Part shown: positions 34,899 to 47,518 of the stretch, piece after piece
Layout of the letters: every line of letters begins with the position of its first letter
How positions within the stretch are numbered: position 1 is the stretch's first letter
Source: Powellomyces hirtus
Taxonomy: Eukaryota; Chytridiomycota; Chytridiomycetes; Spizellomycetales; Powellomycetaceae
Length of the DNA stretch: 64,000 bases
Direction: 5' to 3'
NCBI GenBank assembly: GCA_025526995.1
Contig: JAHLKG010000007.1
Span: 1,116,001-1,180,000, forward strand
The notes under the pieces: generated by a model
What the model was told of the DNA's origin: nothing
The model's database searches: none
The model's input: the letters and a program-made list of their open reading frames with translations, nothing else
Translations under genes and position numbers: made by a program

Positions 34899-35820
34899 AA
34901 TGTCTTTGCTCTCCCTACCCTTTCCTCCGTTCATTCCCTTCCGATTGTCTACCGCGCATCATCTCTTCCCCCCAACCGTCACACATATGCATACAACCAC
35001 CTCTAGACAGCCCCCGCGTTCTTGGGAGTCTTCACATCCCATTTGCCCGCCCTCTTGCTTTTGATTGCATCAGATTTGCCGTTATCATTTTTTTTTTATT
35101 GTCTTATTGATTCATTCTTTTGTAAAATCATACCAGTTTTTTTCTCTAGTTCTGTTAAAAACGGTGTCCGCCCGGTGGTTTGTTGGTCATTGTCTTGTGT
35201 GGCTATGAATGAGGCTGTGCGAAAGTAACAAAGAGAAAGGTGGTACGAGCACAGCATGATGGATATTGTCTGCTGTTTCGTTCCTTCCGCTCCGCTACCT
35301 CGCACCAACCCCCCTACAACCCGTCGTTCGTGAGTCTTGGCATCATGTTTGCCTCTTGATCAAACAAAGACCATTCCAATGTGCGATGAAGTTACAAATA
35401 TTCAAAAGATGCATTTAAATGCTTTGAATGATTGTTTGTTGTGCTCTTTATTGCAGTCTTCATCTTTTGAATCTTTCTTTTCACATGCATAACTTGGACA
35501 TCGCTTGGGCATCGCGAGATTTCACTACATGACAGTAGCTGACCTTGAAAAGCTCTTTCAGAGATGGAAAGATTACAAGACTGATTTCACCAGGAGTTGT
35601 AGATGGTTGACTGAAACCTTCCTGTATAGCATTCACAATGCACATTTGACAGATAAGCAAATGTCCCTGTCATAAACCCTTGATGAGTGCTATGTTTAAG
35701 ACAAATGTAAAGTGAATGAACGTATATAGGAGAAGTGAAAAAGAAATAAAATAGATTCTTTTTTCTGAGCTAATGCTACTGGGATAAAAAAAAAATGTGG
35801 ATTCATTTCGGTCTATGTTC
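34899..35820. other. Convergent intergenic region
   Basis: About 920 bp between the HSP60 stop and the TONSL-like stop. It is AT-rich, with T-runs at 35087-35096 and A-runs at 35787-35795. I looked here for a leucine-rich-repeat continuation of the TONSL-like gene on the minus strand and saw none. No RNA gene could be supported. Confidence 0.5.
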
Positions 35821-38800
35821 TCATTTTGACACTATGGGAAACAGGCTCACAGCTGCACCGTCCTCCTTTCTCAACACACAAGTGACTTTCTGCTTGTGGG
35901 TCAGGACATCGGTCAGGATATCATCGCAGCCCAAAGTTTCCAGTTCGTTCGTGTCCGGGTCCGTGGTAACTACTTTCAATATCGGGGGCTGTTTGGGGTG
36001 CAAGAAAAAGCAGCGGATTAGTACGTATCCCCGTGTCTTTCCCTTTGCAAATGACCGCTGCTCAATGTGTTTACCTTGATCTTATAAATGTCGTTAAACC
36101 TCCGCTTGGCTTCATCCACAAGCCAGCCGACCGTTTTGGGTGTCCCCCGGGGTCCATCGGGGCACGCAATCGCAAAAATCTCCTTCTCTTCTCGGGGGTT
36201 GTCAATCACAACGCGGACTTTGAATGGCGGGCGGGGTTGAGGTGGGGGTTGTTGGAGGTGGTGGTGGTGGTGCTTCTTGCGGCGTTGCGTGGAACGGGTC
36301 GGGGTCACGGGGACGTGCGACTGGTTGCTCGTTGGGGTGGGTTGTTGGTGGTTGGTGTGGGTCGGGGTGCGGCAGCCGCGGCTCCGGGTGGATGGGCGTG
36401 GGGCCGTGGTGGTTGTCGTGGTGGGACTCGGGGAGGAGGTGGCAGAGCGTGAGCTGATGTCGGTGATTGGGAGAAGGGAATGTTGTCGGGGCAGTGGGGA
36501 CGGCGACGTCTCCCTACTCACGCCCGCTCTTCTCAATCGCGGGGTCGACGGAGCCGGCTGCCGTTGATACACTATTCCCCCCGTTCTCGATGGTGTGTTG
36601 GGCATCTCCGCCCTACCATCGGGCGGATCCGGGGACGACTCGATCCGTAATCGTTTGCGTGCCACATTTCGTTTCCGTGCACTCGTGTTCGCGGTTAGGT
36701 CCACTGGGGGTGGTGGGCTGGTGGCGGGTAACGGGCTGGAAAGGAGGGATAGGACGGTGGGCGCTGGGGTGGTGGATGAGGATGAAGAGGCGAGTTTTTT
36801 GGGGTTGGCGCATGATGTAGATGGGGTTGTTGTTGTTGGTTGCCAGGACATGGGCGGTGGGAAGGGGTTGACATCCAGATCCGAGCTCTGAAAGAAGTTC
36901 GGCGCGAGAAGCAGAAGTTAGCCTTAATGTCTAACAAACGCATGCAAGAAATGCAGATGATCCGTACAATGGTGTGAATTCTGTATTTCGACCCTTTGTC
37001 CTTTGCGCGGCTCGTAAGTGGGACATCGAGCTGCACCAGTATCAGTTTTAGAATGTCGGTTCAGCACAAAACCACAGTATAACTTCGACACATACAGCAT
37101 CGCTTGTGAAATCCTGGCGCATAGGTGGCACGTTTTCCTTAGGTCTCAGCAGATGTCCCGGGTGGGTCGTCGGGGAAGACAACTCAATGGGGCCAGGTCG
37201 CACCCCATTCTCATCTCTTTGGATCGTCGGTCGTTTCCTCCTCGCCGGCAGGGGGGACGTTGACGACTCGGACAAATTCGCATCCGGATAGGGGGCCGCA
37301 GGCGCGTGTTCCGCCGACTCTTCCCCCGTGTAGCTCCCCACCGACATTGAATCCTGGTCCAGCTGTGACGTCCCCGGTGTCTCTCCAGCCGAGGCAGCTC
37401 TCATCAATATCTCGACCTGGTCGAGCTTATCCGCATAATTCCTCGCCTTGGCCTCATAATGATGTTGCAGGTTAACCGAGTGTAATAGTTTGAGTGCATC
37501 CCGCTGAGCCTCCAAATCGGCCAATTTGCGGGCGAGGACGTATGCTTCGTCGAATGTGCGAGACAAGGTTTCGTACGACTCGGTGCTGGTGGTGTTCTTG
37601 AGGTACGCCTCGCCCAGCCGCAACAGCAATTCGAGTCGCGTTTCGTCCGGCCCTTCAAATTTATCCAGTGCTTCGCGATAGGTGCGGATGGCATCCGCGT
37701 ACCGTTCTTCGCCCGTGAGGGCATCACCAAGATTGTGCAGGATCTCTTCGACGCGGCGTTTGGGGAGCTTCATGGTGTAAGCCATGCGTTTTTGCTCGTT
37801 GAAATCTTTAAGGGCTTCGGCGGTTTGCCCGAGATCGAGGTACAGTTTGCCGCGGTCGGCGAGGAGGTCAAACACGCGGCGGGAGTTGGTGGTCATTGCA
37901 GTGTCTGCATTGTTGGTGCTACCGGCCAGTTTGCGGAGTTGGGTATAGTTGTCGGTGAGCTGGTTGATTGTATTTTGCTTCTCAATGCAGTCGTTGGCCT
38001 CGCGGATCTCTGCGTTGCCTTTTCGACGGCCTTCGTCGTCGTCCATGTCTGCACATAGTGAGACATAGGCTTTAAGAGCCGCGATGGCATCCGTGTAGCG
38101 ATGGAACTCACGACATCGGATCGCGAGGTCCCACCACACGCGGGCTTCCTCACCCGCGTCACCCAGTTCGTGCCATATCATCCGTTCCTTCTGTAAATAC
38201 TTCAGGCACTGATCAACGTCTTTCTTGCCCTGGTACGAGAGGGCCATATTGAGGTACGCCTTTGCCTCAAACGGGCGATTTCCCTCACTCTTATAAAACT
38301 CCAATGCCTTGGCTATGTGGAAAAGCGCGCGGTCGGGTTCCCCACCATGATTGAGCGCAATGCCGATATTGATGTTGAGTGCCGCTTTGACACTTTCCCG
38401 CATTTCCTTTGTGGGCAGATGTTTGAGCAGCGCACTGCCCGCGCGGAGTGCGAGAAACGCGTCATTGAGGTCGGTGGGTTGTTGGTCGTCCGACTCCCAA
38501 CGGGCAATGTAGGTCAATGCGAGCTCCATGTGGCCTTCGAGTTCCTCAGACCGGTCTTGAAGGTATTGCGCGTTGGAGATGTATTTTTTGTTGTGCGTTA
38601 TAGCAGCGTCGAATTGTTCCAGACTGCGGTAACTTCTGCAGAGTCGATACAGGGCTCTACAAGCCAAAGTAGGAGAGATGTGAGTATCTCGAGACAATGC
38701 CCTCTTCAGGTCACTTTTACTCTCTACCTTGTACGTATCACAATCGCCTGTTTCTGATCCTTGACCACATCCGCAAGCTTCATCTCCTTCTTTGCCACAT

Positions 38801-39071
38801 CAATTGTCCTCGCCAGATCATCCGCGTCCATGTACAAATCACCCAGGGTCTCCAGGCACGCATCCATCTTTGCATAATCTTTCTCCTCCTCCGCTACCTG
38901 GTACTGCAGCAGGAGAGTGCGCGTGCGTTTCGGGAGATTGCTGGCGTTGTTGACATTTTCGCCGCCATTCCGGTGGTGGTCGTTGGAGTCAGTGGCCACT
39001 CCGGTTCCATTGTTGTTGTTGTTGTTGTTGTTGACATTGTACCCCAGCTTGTAGACAACTTTTTTACCCAT
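35821..39071 (-). CDS. Tonsoku-like (TONSL) TPR-ubiquitin-like protein
   Basis: TONSL with MMS22L protects and repairs stalled replication forks and binds newly made histones. Five exons, 39071-38728, 38656-37096, 37030-36968, 36887-36075 and 35988-35821, join in phase to 982 residues. Residues about 50-540 are TPR repeats, including DAIAALKAYVSLC, ALKDFNEQKRMAYTMKLPKR and YADAIRTYREALDKF, which follow the TONSL TPR order. A short motif ALDVPLTSRAKDK (compare LDMPLTR in animals) is in exon 3. A Pro/Ser/Thr-rich region with basic clusters follows. The C-terminus is a ubiquitin-like domain (FKVRVVIDNPREEKEIFAIA ... KTVGWLVDEAKRRFNDIY). The ankyrin and leucine-rich domains of animal TONSL are absent. 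The N-terminus carries an Asn run. Orthology is inferred. Confidence 0.75.
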
Positions 39072-39086
39072 GCTTTAACGTATTAA

Positions 39087-39096
39087 GGTTAGGGTT
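39087..39096 (-). promoter_or_regulatory. Telobox-like motif before the TONSL-like gene
   Basis: GGTTAGGGTT on the plus strand (AACCCTAACC on the gene strand) lies 16 bp upstream of the ATG. AACCCTAA teloboxes are bound by TRF/Tbf1/Rap1-type factors in fungal and plant promoters. A single short match, so function is uncertain. Confidence 0.35.
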
Positions 39097-39099
39097 AGA

Positions 39100-40080
39100 C
39101 CCTGTGTGTTCTTTGTTGTGAACACGGTAAAAAAGTGGGCCTCGCAGGGAAGGTGCTGACGAAGCACTGGAAGTGTGGACTCCGCGCGCTACAGTGTCGA
39201 CCAACTAAGCTTTCCCTACATACCCGATGAAGAACCAACGATGAAGAACCAACTAGCTTTCCCCGCGCCCTCGTATGTCATCTCATATGATATACATCCG
39301 AATGTGGGGTCACGTTTGCCAGAGGGGCATTGTGATGCCGGCATTAGCAGCCAAAGTATTTAACTTTATTTGATGCTGTTATTCGTACAAAACTGACTCA
39401 CAATGGTATCTCCAGGTACTTGGAATGCTAGGCTTCGAACGATCCTTGCATCTCGAGGATGGGCCCGGAGCACCCAGGTAATTGTTGAATTGGTGCTTCG
39501 GAAAACCCTTTGTGGTTATTGTTGATTGAGAAAAAAAAAAATGGGTTTCACAGTCGGGAAGTACTGGTGTCGAGAAGTACTGCTCCACTCAGGAGCTGGG
39601 AGAAGATATCCAATTCTTTTCCCATCATCCACAATTGCAGTGGATGCCTTTCGGCCTGCGGTACTTTGAGCTGTACCTGAATCCCGGACCCCCCTAGGAC
39701 CAGCTCCACCGGGATTATCGCAGTCGCGTCTCTAAGTCGCAGAGAATATAATTCTAGGGGGTTCACTTTGACCAGGGACTGTAGAGAGAATATCAATATC
39801 ATCAGCATCACGACAAAGATATCGGAGACTGTGGGTGAGAAGGGTATATATGTGCGCAAAGTGTTTTTCCTCGTGATCCCTTTTTACACGACACGGGTGT
39901 CCCGATGATGACCGGATGACGCTTCAGCCACAGCGTGCATTCCTAGCACAAGAAGGGGCTCACATTTGGCCACGTCAAGTTACGATGATTGACACAAAAT
40001 GACTTAACTGACATGGCATGCGTTCGCACTGACATACCCATGACGCAAATGGTGTAGGCGGAGAAATAAGACCAGAGTCA
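39100..40080. other. Intergenic region
   Basis: Separates the TONSL-like and Con-10-like genes. A minus-strand frame at 39548-39859 (103 residues) has a hydrophobic stretch but no splice partners or recognisable family. Nothing else is supported until the TATA box at 40087. Confidence 0.45.
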
Positions 40081-40086
40081 ACCGAG

Positions 40087-40095
40087 TATATAAAA
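40087..40095 (+). promoter_or_regulatory. TATA box of the Con-10-like gene
   Basis: A perfect TATATAAAA lies 152 bp upstream of the ATG at 40239, followed by a pyrimidine-rich leader with C-runs. TATA-driven promoters are typical of inducible stress genes. Confidence 0.65.
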
Positions 40096-40238
40096 CCCGG
40101 TTGGGGCACTGATTTCCTGTGTCTCAAACACTTTTGCTTCGTTCTATCATCTAAATTGAACGCATTTACAATCTAACTGTCTGAAAACTCAACCGGTCAC
40201 CTATCAAATCCCCCCACCCCCACCCCACCCAAGCTACC

Positions 40239-40639
40239 ATGACTGACAACCCCAACCCTGGAAACTTTGCCAACCGCCCCAAGGAAGAGGTGCAGGAGAT
40301 TGCGCACAAGGGCGCAGAGGCAAGGCACAACAGTAAGTGGTGTCGCTGCCCGATCATCTGTTTTGTTTCGGTAGGGTTTTATTGGACGTTTATCTGACTT
40401 GGCATTCTTATAGAGTCACCCGAAGAAGAGTCCGCAATTGCCCAGAAAGCAGCCGCAACCCGCAAAGAGCACGACCCCGATGCGTTCCGCAAGGTACGGA
40501 CTTTCTTTTTGTCCCTTTCCTGGGTCAACCAGTTTTTCTCCCCCCGTCTGAGCTTTGTTAATTCGGTTTGTGATACGTGACCTAGATGGGAGAGAAGGGA
40601 GGGCGTTCTGGCGGGCACGCCGCTGAAGAGGACGAGTGA
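40239..40639 (+). CDS. Small KGG/Con-10-like stress protein
   Basis: Small hydrophilic protein of 75 residues from three exons (40239-40332, 40414-40493, 40586-40639; phases agree). It starts MTDNPNPGNFANRPKEEVQE, the signature beginning of fungal conidiation-specific/stress-induced Con-10-type proteins. It has one degenerate KGG-like unit (AHKGAEARH), one EEESAIAQKAAATRKEH unit, and a canonical MGEKGGRSGGHAAEEDE end. Such proteins accumulate in spores and under stress and are LEA-like; the mechanism is not established. A TATA box at 40087 and a short leader support strong, regulated transcription. Confidence 0.8.
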
Positions 40640-41709
40640 GGGCCTCGCATGTTAGTTTTGATGTTAGTTTTTTGATGGAGGGGCCGTTTTGGTCGCCCCT
40701 CTGTTCTTGCAAACGTGTAAACCACGGCCGCGTCATATATCTTGCATATGATGAATCGTAGTCTTTGTTGTAAATATTTTCAAATTCTTTTCTTGATGTT
40801 GCTACTTCTTCCAGTCGTCGTTCGACTGTGCGCTATCACTGTGATTCAAGGGAGGACAGGTTCTGCCTTGCAGCAGGGGTTGGTCCGCCTATTGTCCACC
40901 AATATGTTTTCTATCACAACGTGGTCATCACATTTGCATAGATACTCCGCGTCATAGCTTGGACGCGTTATTTATACAATCTTGCGCTTCAGCCGATACC
41001 CTCCAATGTCCCAAACCCCGTTCGATGATTGGGAGCGTGCAACGAATCCAACGCTTAATCGAGCCAGGAACTGCTCTTCGTCGCCCCTATTTTGAATACT
41101 TGCCACAGTCGGGGGGCATATGTGGCTACTCCCCAATCGTCCCGTAATTAGCGACTAATGTTAGAAAAACGGCTCTCAGCCAGTTCTCGGCATGACTTGA
41201 TTTTGCCCCGTATGGGATACACACGATGCAGGGGTTTTTGTGATACCCACGTTGAACTCACAGCTTTAGTGACGGTTAAAGTGAAGCCCCACGTTCTGTT
41301 TGCCAACAATGCCTGCGACGGTAGCTCCCACGCTGCTATGCGGGCAGAAGGTTAGAATCCAGCTCTTTTCGACATCGAGCAAGTTGCAAACGTCCACGCT
41401 TCTAAAAGCAGTTCGTGAGTGATCAACAGTCAGCGATTCTCTGCGGCCCTTTATGTGGCGAGGAACTGCTTTACACCATTAATCACTCAGACCCAATAAT
41501 ATGAAATGTTCGCCCAGTAAGCGAGTAAGCGCTGGATTTATGGTTGAGTGTCATCTGGTTTCGGCTTAAAGGCAGCTGATCGGCGAATTTAATAACAAGC
41601 ACTGAAGGTTCCCATAGCTAGCACAAGTTTGTTTTCATTTTACACACACATGTTATACAAGGGCAACATGTTTAGATAGGTTAAAGGGGGGTATAGTCGC
41701 GTTGCGCAC
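40640..41709. other. Intergenic region, convergent genes
   Basis: About 1.07 kb between the Con-10-like stop and the alpha-tubulin stop. Only short unrelated frames are open. No repeat or RNA gene is recognised. Confidence 0.5.
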
Positions 41710-43379
<1,670 letters not shown>

Positions 43380-43550
43380 TCAAACGAAGGGGATTAAAGG
43401 AAGAGTGGGGGTGTGGTGGTGTTGAGAAGAGAGTTTCTTTATCCTTTGTTATTCGATACTCCAGTGATGGGGAGGTATCTGTAGGGAAAAAGAGATTCGC
43501 TTCGGGTTGTAAGGGCAAGCGCGCGGGAGGGGTGCGGGGGGCGGCTGCCA

Positions 43551-43560
43551 TATTTATAGA
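43551..43560 (-). promoter_or_regulatory. TATA box of alpha-tubulin
   Basis: TCTATAAATA on the minus strand, about 185 bp upstream of the alpha-tubulin ATG, followed by a GC-rich block and a leader. A good match to a TATA element in a highly expressed gene. Confidence 0.5.
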
Positions 43561-43958
43561 CAGCACTTCTGTCGTTTGTCCGTAAGGCCCGGCTTGGGCT
43601 GGCAATGTTCAATCAATAAAAGGGTCGCGGTACGCGTGGGGGCACAGTCACCAAAGTGGGTGGCACAGAGATGTTACGGACAGTGTCCGGACATTCATCA
43701 CGAGAACAATACCAAGTGGAGATTGCCCCTTGAACCGAGAAGAAGGTTAATTGCGCGCAGCAGCGGTCATGTGAGGAAAAAGAAGGAGGCGATAACTGTT
43801 GCGTGCAGAAAACAAGGAAATCAAAGACTGTAAATGTAATCTCTATATGAGCATTTTGATGAGGGAAAGGGACAAGAGTGAACCAAGGGTAGACAAGAGA
43901 GTCGACACATTTATGCCGCGTGTAGATCGACCGTTCAGTTACTGTGAGACGCACGGAT

Positions 43959-46069
43959 TTAAGGACCCAAACGGTGGGGGTCACGGGGGAACAGGGACGT
44001 TCGGCGAATGTTTCCGAGGTTGAGGAACAACATGAGCACACGCTCCAGACCTATCAATCATGAAAAAATGTGTGTCAGAAACAACGTGGCTCCATTATCA
44101 ACCAGAGAGGCAAGTTTCTTCGTGACATACCAATACCACCACCGGCATGGGGCGGGGCGCCGTACTTGAACGCATCCAAGTAAGGCAAGATAGTCTCGGG
44201 GTCGATCGGCGGGTCGTTTTGCTCGGCACGCTCCTGCAACAGATTCGGGTCGTGCACACGCTGCGCACCCGACAGGATCTCTTCACCACGCATAAAAAAG
44301 TCGTACGAGTTGGAGTAGCCAGGACGCGCCGGGTCGGGCATGGTGTAAAAGGGACGCACCGCCAAGGGGAACTTGTCGAGCATGAAAAAGTCCGTGTGGT
44401 ACTTTTCCTTAACGAGTTGGCCGAGAATGCGTTCCTTTTCAGTGCTGAGGTCGTCGAAATCGCCAAACTCGACGCCGGCATCCCTGAGCATCTTGACCGC
44501 CTCTGGGTAGGTCAAGCGCAGGGACTTTTCGAGGTACTCAAAGTCGTCAAAGGGCAGCTGGCGCTTGATGACCTCGATTTCGTGCGCGTAGCGTTCCTTC
44601 AAGCCCTTGATGATGTGAACAAAGAGGCCGTCCAAAACGTCGAGCACTTCGTGGTAATGCTCTTCAAACTCCATCTCCAAGTCGAGAGAGACGTACTCGG
44701 TCATGTGACGATGGGTTTGGGAGTTTTCGGCCCGGAAAACTGAGAGGAATAGGGGAAGGAAGGATGACACCGCGCTTAATGCCGAGCGTTCGTATTGACA
44801 AACATGTTCTGGAAGGGTAGGAACTTACCAGGGGCGATCTCGAACACCTTGCCAAAGTCGGATGTAATCATCATCTGCTTGTAGAACTGGGGCGATTGTG
44901 CCAAGAATGCTTTTTCTGTTACGAGTGCACGTGTTAGCTATTTCACATTTCGGGTGATAGCTAAAACGATGTCAGCGAGCGCCAAGACTGTTACCATTGA
45001 AGTATTCCACTTTGAACACGTTGGCGCCACCTTCGGAAGCGGCACCGAGGAGCTTGGGAGTGTGGATTTCCACAAAGTCATTCTGTTCCAGGAACTCGCG
45101 GAACAGACGGCACACACCGTGTTGCATGCGGAAGATGGCGTGGTTTGTAACCGTCTATGCAAAGTCAAATAGTTGAGAAAGGGCTTCAAAGATATGCCTT
45201 TGCCGTTCATTTTGTACGTACGCGCAAGTCGATGGGACGGTTGTCCAATCGAGTGTCAAGTTTCACTCGGACCAGGTTAGGGTCCTTTTCGTACTCTGAG
45301 TCGGGTCGGGTGGCGTCTTCCAGAGTGAATGGGAGACGAGCGGCCGCGCTGACAACGTGGAGCTTCTCAATCTGCAGCTCCACGTCCTGGACGGTGCAAG
45401 AGGTGACCCTTTGCAGGGCTTTGACGACCTTGGCTTCGACCAGAACCAGGGATTCGACCGAGATGCTGGAAGCAAACTTTTGCATCTGCTTGCTGATGGT
45501 GTTCTCATCGACCGTGACCACACCCTGAGCCGTGACGGTGCCCTGCCTCAAGATCAAGAAGCATTTTTTGCTTCCGGTGGGACGGGACGTCTGAACGCGG
45601 GCTCGGAGGAGAATGGTCTCGTCAATGTTCTTTTCAGTCAGCGCGGCGATTTTGGTGCGGATGCGGCCAGTGCGCTCCTGCGACATGTTGACGGGCAAGT
45701 TGCCATAGCGGTCGGTGGAGTAGTCCTGTGGGGAGCAGTAGGGCATGGTGAGCATGATCTCCCCTGAAGAAAGACTCAAGTCGGTCACTCACGGGCGAGG
45801 CGGATTCCCGGGCAGCCTTCTCCGCGGCCTACACAAGAAATAGGATTAGAGGACCACCACCGCAATGCTATAAGCAAATGCATAGAATTGCTTTTTTTCC
45901 CCAGCTGTCGTACCAGCTTGGCGTCGCGCTCCAGCTTCTTCTTTTCCTTCTCCTTCTCCTTCTCGAGCTTCTTGAGGGCGGACTTGGAAAGCGGTTTCCC
46001 GTCTTCGCCAAGGATCATGTCCTCGACCTTTTGTGCGACGTCAGCGACTGCGTCTACCACGGCTGCCAT
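43959..46069 (-). CDS. Cytosolic aspartyl-tRNA synthetase
   Basis: Class II synthetase charging tRNA-Asp. Seven exons, 46069-45914, 45828-45793, 45725-45222, 45154-44995, 44915-44829, 44739-44131 and 44050-43959, are all in phase and give 547 residues. An N-terminal Lys/Glu helix typical of eukaryotic enzymes precedes the OB-fold anticodon domain ([20 protein letters not shown]). Catalytic motifs are [20 protein letters not shown], the motif 2 region [17 protein letters not shown], and motif 3 [19 protein letters not shown]. The end [10 protein letters not shown] is the standard eukaryotic C-terminus. The start at 46069 fits the family best, but the frame continues to an upstream in-frame Met at 46141, adding 24 mostly basic and polar residues. 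Confidence 0.96.
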
Positions 46070-46149
46070 GACTTTCTTGCTTTCTGCAATGAAGCTGCCA
46101 CGGACACTCTGTTCCGTTCGGTTTGTCTTCTTCCCAAGCAAGATGAGTC

Positions 46150-46640
46150 AGGCAGGTCGTCCTATTTCTGGATTCATGAAGTGTCACTGCCACCCGTGGT
46201 ATATTTGGGATGCTATATATGGAAGGAGAGGGACTCTATATCTAGCATAGATATGGAGGGAGGCAAGGAAGTCAAGAGGGGACTGACTGACTGACCTACA
46301 AAGCAGAGGGACTGTGACTGTGACCACTCCACTCATTCATTCAGTCAGTCAGTCCATGGCATGGGGACTATACTATATCTGGCACAGCAGACGGGAGTGA
46401 CTTTGCTGGAATAAGGAAATGAAGAAGAGCTGATTGACTGATTGACTGACTCTTTGACTGATAGTTCCCATTCGCCCAGTCTGACAGTCTGTCTGTCAAC
46501 ATGATGTCTATCGATATCCCAGAAGCAACTAATACCCTAAGCCTAGTCAGTCCCTCCCTTCTTCATAAATGGATGACGGACACGTGCTGTCATAATATTA
46601 TCGGTATCTGAGACTGAGACATGTGCGCTGCGCTGACTCA
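46150..46640. repeat. GACT/GTCA-rich spacer with a TGACTCA site
   Basis: The divergent promoter region between aspartyl-tRNA synthetase and Pmp3 is full of TGACTGACTGAC, TCAGTCAGTCAG and GTCTGTCTGTC runs (about 46285-46500). An exact TGACTCA (46634-46640) matches the Gcn4/AP-1 bZIP consensus. In fungi Gcn4/CpcA activates many amino-acid and synthetase genes, so it could act on the synthetase, but this is inference. Confidence 0.5.
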
Positions 46641-46783
46641 CCGGCCAGCGCTGCTCTGACGTCACGTCGTCTCACACCTCACACCTTCACCCAACTCTCG
46701 CACTATAAGAGGCGACCCCTCCCCATCACTCACCACCCCTCAACAACCACCCCAGCACCCAACACACACATCTCCCACCCACA

Positions 46784-47075
46784 ATGGTTTCCGGCGCCCA
46801 AATCTGCGACTACCTCCTCGCCTTCTTCCTGCCCCCGCTCGGCGTCTTCTTCAAGCGCGGCTGCTCGGCCGACCTCCTCATCAACATTGCTCTCTCCATC
46901 CTCGGTTACATCCCAGGTACGTATATAACACTCCCCCCTCTACCTCGATGGCGATTCCTTTTGAGCCGTCGGCTTTCTTTTCTTTCCCACTCATGCCTTG
47001 TGCGTCATCGGTTTAGGAATCGCCCATGCATTCTACATTATCCACACCCACCGGCCCGGCGTCGTGCTCCACTAA
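46784..47075 (+). CDS. Plasma membrane proteolipid Pmp3-like
   Basis: Very small hydrophobic protein (Pmp3/UPF0057 family) that affects plasma-membrane potential and salt tolerance. Two exons, 46784-46916 and 47017-47075, join in phase to 63 residues. It has two transmembrane helices (ICDYLLAFFLPPLGVFF, then LLINIALSILGYIPGIAHAF) with the conserved LPPLGVFFKRGCSADL loop and a short His/Arg tail. Length and motif order are diagnostic. A TATAAG-like element and CAC-rich leader lie 30-90 bp upstream. Confidence 0.95.
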
Positions 47076-47518
47076 AGAACTACGAACCCCCACCAACACA
47101 CCGCCATCCTAATCCAACCAACCCCCTAAGCACCCTCTTGGCCCCCGCGCACCCACCCAAACGGCCCGCCCACATACCCGCAGCTCCAACCACATGCGCA
47201 AAGCATGACTGTTGGCACCCACTCGCTGCCTGAATTCGTCCACCTTTCTTCCTTTTGACGTGTGTTTTTTTGTATAAAGGATATTCCCATACTTTCAAAA
47301 ACAAAAATACATAAATTTTTTGAACCACCGTACGCATCGTTACAAATCCGCTGGGGCCGTTGAAAAGTATTCCATATCTATATATATATATATACTGGGC
47401 GGCCTCCCCGCTCTGCTGGGTCTGCGAGCCACTACAAATTTCTGGTTTGTCGTTCATACTCTCCATATAGACATGTACGGGGGGCAAAGGCTCCCACTCC
47501 CCTGCTCCCCATTCCCGT

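Noticed and set aside
33333..34934. 533-residue antisense open frame over HSP60
   Set aside because: It mirrors the C-rich third positions of a highly expressed gene; no family resemblance, and the sense frame is unmistakably HSP60.
35675..35770. Possible C/D snoRNA (TTGATGAG ... CTGA)
   Set aside because: The C box does not match RTGATGA exactly and there is no terminal stem; too weak to call.
39548..39859. 103-residue minus-strand frame with a hydrophobic segment
   Set aside because: No neighbouring exons, promoter or homology could be recognised.
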